In this document: piece after piece, positions 1 through 5,880 of the stretch
Position numbering within the stretch: position 1 is the stretch's first letter
How the letters are laid out: each line of letters starts with the position of its first letter
Source of the DNA: Opitutia bacterium
GTDB taxonomy: Bacteria > Verrucomicrobiota > Verrucomicrobiia > Opitutales > Opitutaceae
Length of the DNA: 6,116 bases
Direction: 5' to 3'
Assembly (NCBI GenBank): GCA_003157575.1
Contig: PMKA01000293.1
Location: 1 to 6,116, forward strand
The notes under the pieces: generated by a model
Told to the model about the DNA's origin: nothing
The model's input: only the letters and a program-made list of their open reading frames with translations
Databases searched by the model: none
Made by a program: the position numbers and the translations under genes

Positions 1-1350
1 CATGGTCATCGCAGCCATGAAGCCGGGGATTGCTTCGTGCTTGATGAGAAGGCTGCTCTCGTCGGGCAGCACATTGACGATGCGGCCTTTGAGCGGATAA
101 CTGGCGGCGGGACCGGCGCCGGTGTCTTCTTCGACGCTCGTCAGCTTGATGAAATCCAGATCGAGCACGCCTTTGGCGATGACCTTGATGTTCGATGCCG
201 TGGCGGAGTTCTTCACCAGATTTGCGAGCAGCGCCCGGCCGGCTTCATCTGTGCGGTAAAACCCAAACCGGCAGCAGGGCTTGTAGACGATTCCGTAGCC
301 GGTCGCCGCGTTGGCCGGGGCGAGCAGGAAATCCCTGGAGATGGTTCCCGGAGAATGGGAGAGCTGAAGGCGGTTCTGCAGGTAGTAATTCCGCGTCGAA
401 ACCAGGCCGTTGACCGTGGCCTCGACCGGCGCGTCCGGGGTGACATCCTCGCGCGCCTCCGTCACCTTGGTCGTGCGGTCCCGCCAGAAATCGAAGCCTT
501 TCACGACGAATTTGATATGGTCGCTTTTCGGCGAACGAGCCAGCAACTCGCGGATGCGATCGCGGCTCTGGCGGTCGAACGGGAAATACTCGTAGCCGCC
601 GCAACTGTTGACGAAATAGCCGTATCCGGTGGAGGCATGGCCGGAATCCAGCAGGTATTCACGAGTGAGATCCTTGAGCGGACGGTCTTCGGCGACAAAA
701 CTGGCGGTCACGACGTAGCCGGTGAAGCTGCGCTCACGCAGAATGCGGGCGACTTGGATGCTGTCGTCGCGCAAGGCGCCGTTGACGAGAAGTTGCAGCC
801 CCCCGGCCTCGGCTACGTTCTTCACAAGCGCCGCGGCACTCGCCTGACCTTTTGCGTCAAAGATATAAAAACCAAAGCCCCCACCGGCACCCGGCGCGGC
901 CAGGCCGTATTCGGAACCGACCTTGACGTCCGGCTTCAGCGCGTCCTGGGGCAGGCTGCGCGGATCGTGCCCCGCGGCATGATGATCGCGGGTGCTCAAC
1001 CAGCCGACCAGTTCATGGAAGTCCTCGATCGTGGTGACATGCAGCACGCCTTGCTCCAGCCGGCCGGCCGCTTTCACCAGCACAACGGTTCCAGGCTTCG
1101 TCTGGGCGGCAAGCTGGTCGCCGATCAGGACGGCGCCGGCGGCGTCGATAGGATAGGTCAGAGATTTCCCGTCAGGTTGTTCGACTTGGAGACGGAAATC
1201 CCCGGTCGAGGCCTTGTCGAGAATGCCAATGAAGGTCTCGTGAGCGGGTGGGGCGGAATCTTCAGCCGCATTCGGCGACGAGAGAAGAGAGGACGAGCCT
1301 GCCGCCAGCAGAAGGAGAAGGCTGATGAGGGAACGTGATTGGGTTGACAT
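1..1350 (-). CDS. Secreted repeat protein with C-terminal CusF-like copper-binding domain (partial, runs off left edge)
   Basis: Reading the minus strand from ATG at 1350 gives 450 codons without a stop to the window edge, so the C-terminus is missing. Residues 1-29 look like a Sec signal peptide: Arg6, a Leu-rich core at about 11-16, and possible cleavage after NAA. Residues 417-450 match the CusF family (Cu(I) carriers of the periplasm): a G-R-I-V strand, then HEAIPGFMAAMTM, with His438, Met448 and Met450 as the expected copper ligands and Met445 where E. coli CusF has Trp44. Before it lie four repeat units (about 38-110, 114-206, 208-302, 311-409). Units 2 and 3 align without gaps at an offset of 109 residues for about 56 positions (roughly 30% identical), including TGYG and one Cys (250, 359). 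The start lies 8 bases after the upstream stop, implying translational coupling. A role in receiving copper in the periplasm is inferred. The missing end could hold just the rest of CusF or a fused Sco-type domain. Confidence 0.85.
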   Translation of the reverse strand, partial: MSTQSRSLISLLLLLAAGSSSLLSSPNAAEDSAPPAHETFIGILDKASTGDFRLQVEQPDGKSLTYPIDAAGAVLIGDQLAAQTKPGTVVLVKAAGRLEQGVLHVTTIEDFHELVGWLSTRDHHAAGHDPRSLPQDALKPDVKVGSEYGLAAPGAGGGFGFYIFDAKGQASAAALVKNVAEAGGLQLLVNGALRDDSIQVARILRERSFTGYVVTASFVAEDRPLKDLTREYLLDSGHASTGYGYFVNSCGGYEYFPFDRQSRDRIRELLARSPKSDHIKFVVKGFDFWRDRTTKVTEAREDVTPDAPVEATVNGLVSTRNYYLQNRLQLSHSPGTISRDFLLAPANAATGYGIVYKPCCRFGFYRTDEAGRALLANLVKNSATASNIKVIAKGVLDLDFIKLTSVEEDTGAGPAASYPLKGRIVNVLPDESSLLIKHEAIPGFMAAMTM

Positions 1351-1358
1351 GGTGAGAC

Positions 1359-3488
1359 TCAGTTGAAGTTGTAGCGCAGCGTCAGCGTGAAGTTGCGCGG
1401 ATCGCCGTAGGAGTTGTAGGTATTCGTTCCTCCGAGACGGGTGTAGTACGTTGTATCGAAGAGGTTGTTGGCGTTGAGGTTGACCGAGAGATTCGGCGTG
1501 AATTTGTAATCGACCAGCGCGCTCACGACTGAATAGCTGTTCTGCGATCGGATGGCGGAGGTGCCCAGGCCCGCCTGGCTTCCGCTCACCCAGTTCACCC
1601 CGACGCCGATGGTGAGCCCCTTTTTATCGGAGCCCGAGAAATGACGCAGCGCCCAGAGTTTCAGCTGGTGCTCAGGTTCCCAGGTATCGTAAGTGAGGCC
1701 CTGGTTGGACGCGGAGACGGCGTATTTCGTCTTTAGGAGCGTGTAGCCGCCCTGGATTTCATAGCCGGCTGCCGGGCTGCCCGAAACCTGCGTCTCCCAT
1801 CCCTTGCTCTCGACCCGGCCGGCGTTCAGGTAGTAACCTGTATTATTGGGATCGGCGTACGCCCTGTTGGTGTCCTCGAGTTCGAATGCGGCGACCGAGG
1901 CTTCGAGTTTCCCATTCAGGAAATCGGCCTTGGCCCCGACTTCATCCTGGCGCCCGATGCGGGGATCCAGCGCCCCGCCGGAGGCCTTCAATTGCGACTG
2001 CGGAACGAAGATGTTGGAATAGCTGCCGTAGAGCGAAACAACTTTGGTGATATCGTAGATCAGGCCGGCGTAGGGCGTCAGGTGATTGTGCGCCGTGGCG
2101 CCGAAGCTCCAGGGCGTCGGTGTGGCCGGAGCCGCATTCTGGGATTTGGTGCTGTAGCTGGTCGTGCGGGCGCCCAACACCACCTTCAAAGGGTCGATGA
2201 CATTCAGCCTGGCCTGGGCGAAATAGCCTTTTTGCGCGGTCCGAAGTTTGCCTCCGAGGTTATAGGGAAGATCGAAGTTCGAAACGTACTGATCCTGGAG
2301 ACCGAAAGGGACACCGGTAATCGCCGTGGCTTTGACGCCGACGTAGTTGTAGGCGTAGGCGTCGTAGTTGTAGCCCACGGTGAGGTTTTGCGGCCTCCCG
2401 GCGATGTTGATCGGTCCGGTTGCGTAGAAGTCTGCGCCGTCGCGCCAATAGTTGTAATCGTATTGGCGCCGGGCGTACGTGAGCGTCTTGGCGACAGGGT
2501 CGAGGCCCGTGCTCGGATAGGCATCCTTGAAGTAGAAATCCTGGTCGCGCCGGTTGTATTTTAGGATCGCGACCCAGCCGCTTTCAAAACGCTGCTCGGC
2601 CTCGACCTGGTAGTTCTGCGACTTCCAACTGTATTTGGTCCAGTTGGGATATGGATTGGTGGATCTCGGGACGTTGAGCAGCCCTCCGGTCGTCCATGCG
2701 GGCAATCCCGAATAGGGAATTTTGGAGAGATCGTCCTGGTCGGCCACTGAAACAGAAATCGTCGTATGCCTGGTCGCTTCCCACTCAATGTCGCCATACC
2801 CCACCTCCCGCGAATTGCGGGATTTATCGTAAAAGAACTTCCGATCCTGGAGGACGCCGACAAAGAGGGCCCGGACCGTTTTGCTTTTGTTCAAAGGGGA
2901 CGAAACGTCCACCTCGCCGCGGTAATTATCCCAGCTTCCGGCGCTGATCGCGCTCCAGGCGTCAAAGTCCGCTCCCGGACGCTTGGGCACGACGTTCACC
3001 AGGCCGCCGAGAGAACCGGTGCCCTCGAGAATTCCGCCCGGCCCGTGGAGCACCTCGATTCTGTTGTAGATCGCGAGGTCGAACTGCTGATAGCCGGACA
3101 GGGCTCCGTATGACGGGATCCCGTCGTTCAGTATGTCCAGCGTGTAGCCGCGGGCATAATACTGGCTCTGCGTGCTGTCGTTGGAAATGACCGTGATCCC
3201 GGGGACCTGGTTCAGGGCGTCGGCGATGGTGACGAGATTCTCATCTTGAATCCGCTGCTGGGTGATCACCGTGATGGTATTGGGTATCTGTTTCGAGGTC
3301 TCCGCCCCGCCTGTGATCGTCGAGGGGCTGACATAGGGATCCTTGTCGGCGGTTACGAACGTCGGAGCAAGCGCCTCCGGATTGTCGGTGGAGGCGTCGC
3401 TTTTCGAGGCGGTTGTGTCGGTGGCAAACAGGCCGCTCCAGCCTAATGAGCCAGTCACAATTATGTAACGTAAAATTTTCTTTGTCAT
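1359..3488 (-). CDS. TonB-dependent receptor, siderophore-receptor class (FhuE/FpvA/FoxA-like)
   Basis: This 709-residue outer-membrane protein should import a metal chelate using TonB and the proton motive force. It has a signal peptide at about 1-22 (basic MTKK, hydrophobic core, FA before TD), a probable TonB box at 42-47 (PTFVTA), a plug domain at about 60-172 and a 22-strand barrel to the end. The plug contains the family hallmark IEVLHGPGGILEG at 144-156, followed by GSLGGLVN and PKRP. The N-terminal signalling (STN) domain of FpvA-type transducers is absent, so it is probably a plain transporter. The C-terminus is aromatic-rich but ends RYNFN, with Asn after the usual terminal Phe. No Cys and no Met occur after the start codon, while Tyr is abundant (10 in residues 338-382). 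The first 20 codons are AT-rich (TTA, ATA) unlike the neighbours. The substrate is unknown: an iron siderophore is the default, and a copper chelate is suggested by the neighbours. Confidence 0.93.
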   Translation of the reverse strand: MTKKILRYIIVTGSLGWSGLFATDTTASKSDASTDNPEALAPTFVTADKDPYVSPSTITGGAETSKQIPNTITVITQQRIQDENLVTIADALNQVPGITVISNDSTQSQYYARGYTLDILNDGIPSYGALSGYQQFDLAIYNRIEVLHGPGGILEGTGSLGGLVNVVPKRPGADFDAWSAISAGSWDNYRGEVDVSSPLNKSKTVRALFVGVLQDRKFFYDKSRNSREVGYGDIEWEATRHTTISVSVADQDDLSKIPYSGLPAWTTGGLLNVPRSTNPYPNWTKYSWKSQNYQVEAEQRFESGWVAILKYNRRDQDFYFKDAYPSTGLDPVAKTLTYARRQYDYNYWRDGADFYATGPINIAGRPQNLTVGYNYDAYAYNYVGVKATAITGVPFGLQDQYVSNFDLPYNLGGKLRTAQKGYFAQARLNVIDPLKVVLGARTTSYSTKSQNAAPATPTPWSFGATAHNHLTPYAGLIYDITKVVSLYGSYSNIFVPQSQLKASGGALDPRIGRQDEVGAKADFLNGKLEASVAAFELEDTNRAYADPNNTGYYLNAGRVESKGWETQVSGSPAAGYEIQGGYTLLKTKYAVSASNQGLTYDTWEPEHQLKLWALRHFSGSDKKGLTIGVGVNWVSGSQAGLGTSAIRSQNSYSVVSALVDYKFTPNLSVNLNANNLFDTTYYTRLGGTNTYNSYGDPRNFTLTLRYNFN

Positions 3489-3551
3489 GGCGATTATTCG
3501 TTAGGGATTTCGATAGGGAAAGGAGGCATGGAGACGGGCGAGCGGGCCGGG
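3489..3551 (-). other. Short intergenic spacer between the two receptor genes
   Basis: These 63 bases separate the TAG stop of the copper receptor from the ATG of the second receptor. I see no terminator-like hairpin followed by T residues and no Shine-Dalgarno sequence before the second start, which is preceded by TAATCGCC. A six-base direct repeat (TAGGGA on the plus strand at 3502-3507 and 3514-3519) has a 12-base period. Its meaning is unknown and it may be chance. The AGGAGG at 3521-3526 is on the plus strand and does not serve either gene. Confidence 0.5.
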
Positions 3552-5759
3552 CTAGAAGGTCACGGTCACCCGTGCGTCGAACGAACGGCCCGGCGCGGCG
3601 AGGGGACCGATCTTGCCCATCCATCCGGAAGCCAGATAGTCGTCGAAGTTCACGCCGCCCAAAGGCAGGTAATAGAACTTGTTGAACAGGTTGGTGACGC
3701 CGAGATCGACGCGCACGAACTTCCACTCATAGCCGGTGCGCAGATTGACCAGCCCGTAGCCCCCGGTCTTCGGCTCGTAGCGCAGGGGATCGACCCGGGA
3801 TTTCCTGGCGACCAGCTGCCATTCGATCGCGTTGGTCCAGCCGGACACCTTCTGCTCCAGAGCCAGACGGGCATTGAGCGGCAGCAGGTGATACAGACTG
3901 TCACCAGTAGCGACCGTTTTCCCTCGCACATATCCCAAGGCGCCTTTGAGCCGCCCATTGCCGGAGCTGGCGTTGTCCCACAAGCCGACAAAGCCCGAGA
4001 CATCCAGGCCATAGAGCTCGGCATTGCGATTGGCGAACTGCAGCTGGTTGAAGGTGCTCGCGCCATAGGTGCTGGTTCCGATCGCCTTAACGCCGATGTA
4101 GTCCTGCACATAGGTGTAGTAGGGAGTCGCCTTCAATTCCCAGCTCTTGCGGGCGCTGTCATGCCAGTCCGCCGTGGCGCTCAGGGTGTGTGCAGTCTCC
4201 GGCTTGAGGTCGAGATTGCCGACGTAGTAATTGCCATCCCCAAACCAGTTGATCATCCCGCTGGCCATCCAATTGGTCGACCAGGCATAGCGCTCATAAA
4301 GGTTGGGCGACCGCACCTTGCGGGCATAACCGATTTCGTAAGTGCTGTTCGAATCGGGTTCAAACCGGGCCAGAGCCGTCAGATCCCAGTTGTTGTCATG
4401 GCGGGCGTGATCGCGGGCGTTGAAGGCCGTCGCATCGTCAACATAGCCCCCCATGGGATCGGTCGAATAGCCCTGAACATTGCCGGTATCGGTGTGCACC
4501 GTTTCATTCCGGACTCCGAAAAGCGTGGTCAGCTGCTGGCTCCACTTTGCCTCCCATTCGGCGAAGACGCTGAGGACATCGCGGCGGCCGTTGTTGATGC
4601 TTTCGAACGTGTCCGGGGCCATCATCGGTGCGGTGCCCGCCACCGGCGGCCACCAGTCGTTCAGCGTGAAGCGATGGAATTCGTTTCCCAGGCGCAGGGT
4701 CTCCTGTCGCGCGACCGGGATCTCGGCCTTCAGCGAATAACCGGTGTCCCTTCCACGGGTGTCCATCGGCATGATCATCGGCATCGGGAAGGTCAGCTTG
4801 TCCTTCCCGAGGTCCATCTCGTGACGGGTTTCCTGCCGGTAGACCCTGCCGTCGAGCGTGCCCCAGTCGAAGTTGCCGGTGTAGTCGATGTTGAGGGTGG
4901 TCGCCCGGTTGGATACCATGTCCATCTGCTCGTTGGCGAAACCCTGGCGCGGGATGAACTGCTGCCCCACCCTGACGACGATCTCGTTGCCGTTGCCTTC
5001 GACCGCAAACGCCAGCGCCTGATTGCTGGCTTTGTAATAGGTGGATGTGACCGTGTCGCCATTGCCGTCCTTGTAGTCGCCCGCTTCCACGGTCGATCCG
5101 TTATACGTGACGCTCAGATTCTGGTCCGCAATCGTCGCCGCGACATCGCCTTCCCTGGCGTTGCCGTTGCTGCGGTAAGAGACGCCAGTCTGTCCCTTGA
5201 TAAGGGTTCCCTGGCCGGCCGGGGCAAACTCCGGGGCCGCGGATTTTATCTGGATCGTGCCGCCGATGCTGTCGCCGCCGACACTGACCGGCGTGATGCC
5301 GGCGAACACGGCGACGCTCCTCACATTCGCCGGGTCGATGTAGGAAAGCGGCGGGTTCATGTGGTTGGCGCAGGCCGGCGTGGACTGCAGGCCGTCGATC
5401 AGGATGCGCACGCGATCGTCAGCCAGGCCGTCGATGGCCGGCAGGCTGGAGACGCCGCCGGCGCCATAGAGGCTCACGCCGGGGATGTCCTGGAGAAGAC
5501 CCGCCGTGTCGCTCGTGGAGGAACGCAGCGAAGCGAGGTCTGCCTCGGCAACATCCGCCCCGTTGGTCGGGGTGGCCGACACGACCAGCGGGCTGAGGGG
5601 GACCGGTTCCGGGGTCGGCGTTGCGGCCGGTTTATTGGAATTATCGGCCCGCGCAAACGGAGCGAGAGCGAGGAGGACGGCGAGGATCGCCGTCGGAGTG
5701 GAGATAACGCTTTCCGAGAAGAGCGCGTTGTGTGGTTTACGGATGCTTGGTGAAGTCAT
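3552..5759 (-). CDS. TonB-dependent copper receptor, OprC/NosA family
   Basis: The 735-residue protein has the length and signatures of the OprC/NosA copper receptors (OprC is about 720 residues). A signal peptide with an unusually long N-region ends near ARA at 36-38. A Pro/Thr linker (44-54) leads to a TonB box around LSPLVVSAT (55-63), a plug at about 65-172 and a barrel ending in Phe735. The plug has CANHM (Cys130, Met134) and the barrel has HEM (His313, Met315). Together these reproduce the CxxxM-HxM copper site described for Pseudomonas OprC (Cys143, Met147, His323, Met325). Residues 326-332 alternate methionine (PMPMIMPM), and Met379-Met380 follow the family motif NDWWPP (367-372). NLYERYAWS and GNLDLKPETAHT are further family-typical stretches. 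There are 15 Met in total. The ATG at 5759 is the only ATG, GTG or TTG start in frame after the TAA at 5808-5810. It is the first gene of the apparent operon and probably imports ionic copper. Copper-responsive control is expected but no operator was recognised. Confidence 0.93.
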   Translation of the reverse strand: MTSPSIRKPHNALFSESVISTPTAILAVLLALAPFARADNSNKPAATPTPEPVPLSPLVVSATPTNGADVAEADLASLRSSTSDTAGLLQDIPGVSLYGAGGVSSLPAIDGLADDRVRILIDGLQSTPACANHMNPPLSYIDPANVRSVAVFAGITPVSVGGDSIGGTIQIKSAAPEFAPAGQGTLIKGQTGVSYRSNGNAREGDVAATIADQNLSVTYNGSTVEAGDYKDGNGDTVTSTYYKASNQALAFAVEGNGNEIVVRVGQQFIPRQGFANEQMDMVSNRATTLNIDYTGNFDWGTLDGRVYRQETRHEMDLGKDKLTFPMPMIMPMDTRGRDTGYSLKAEIPVARQETLRLGNEFHRFTLNDWWPPVAGTAPMMAPDTFESINNGRRDVLSVFAEWEAKWSQQLTTLFGVRNETVHTDTGNVQGYSTDPMGGYVDDATAFNARDHARHDNNWDLTALARFEPDSNSTYEIGYARKVRSPNLYERYAWSTNWMASGMINWFGDGNYYVGNLDLKPETAHTLSATADWHDSARKSWELKATPYYTYVQDYIGVKAIGTSTYGASTFNQLQFANRNAELYGLDVSGFVGLWDNASSGNGRLKGALGYVRGKTVATGDSLYHLLPLNARLALEQKVSGWTNAIEWQLVARKSRVDPLRYEPKTGGYGLVNLRTGYEWKFVRVDLGVTNLFNKFYYLPLGGVNFDDYLASGWMGKIGPLAAPGRSFDARVTVTF

Positions 5760-5769
5760 GGCTGATTTC

Positions 5770-5789
5770 GCCCGGCGAAAAGGCCGGGC
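5770..5789 (-). repeat. Perfect 7-bp hairpin just upstream of the copper-receptor start codon
   Basis: GCCCGGC (5770-5776) and GCCGGGC (5783-5789) form a perfect 7-bp GC-only stem around a 6-base loop, read CTTTTC in the minus-strand transcript. The stem ends 10 bases before the ATG at 5759, where a Shine-Dalgarno sequence would normally sit. No T run follows on either strand, so it is not a standard intrinsic terminator. It may hinder or tune ribosome access. The structure is read directly; the role is inferred. Confidence 0.6.
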
Positions 5790-5824
5790 TGGAGAATTGG
5801 AATGTAGTTATTGGATGGTGACAT

Positions 5825-5880
5825 CGTTGGCTTGATGGGCGCCGGCCTGGAAGGGACCGGCGCCCAGAACAAGCCAAGCG
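5825..5880 (-). repeat. Long imperfect inverted repeat in the leader of the copper-receptor operon
   Basis: TGGGCGCCGG (5836-5845) pairs with CCGGCGCCCA (5857-5866) around an 11-base loop. Outside this, TTGGCTTG (5827-5834) pairs with CAAGCCAA (5870-5877) across a small internal loop of 1 against 3 bases, and a further CG/CG pair follows beyond a bulge. The total is about 20 base pairs. It lies roughly 65-120 bases before the ATG at 5759. There is no T run after it on either strand, which argues against a simple intrinsic terminator. It could be a structured leader RNA, a small RNA or a protein-binding palindrome. Confidence 0.75.

Noticed and set aside
37..1338. A 433-codon plus-strand open frame at the left end
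   Set aside because: It is codon-for-codon complementary to the minus-strand frame from 1350, which has a signal peptide, repeats and a CusF motif. That minus-strand frame is the real gene and is easy to miss because it runs off the window.
1351..1358. Possible terminator or promoter between the second receptor and the CusF-domain gene
   Set aside because: The gap is only 8 bases, too short for either, so the two genes are most simply read as co-transcribed.
1992..2564. Plus-strand open frame of 190 codons inside the second receptor gene
   Set aside because: It is antisense to a well-supported TonB receptor in the complementary frame and has no recognisable product.
3241..3726. Minus-strand frame of 161 codons spanning the junction of the two receptor genes
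   Set aside because: It overlaps both receptors out of frame, and its Arg-rich composition is typical of a shifted reading of GC-rich coding sequence.
3528..5753. A 741-codon open frame on the plus strand, antisense to the copper receptor, with AGGAGG at 3521-3526
   Set aside because: Its codons are the exact complements of the receptor codons, so it is open only because the receptor avoids TTA, CTA and TCA codons. The AGGAGG is just one base from the ATG, too close to work, and the product resembles no known protein.
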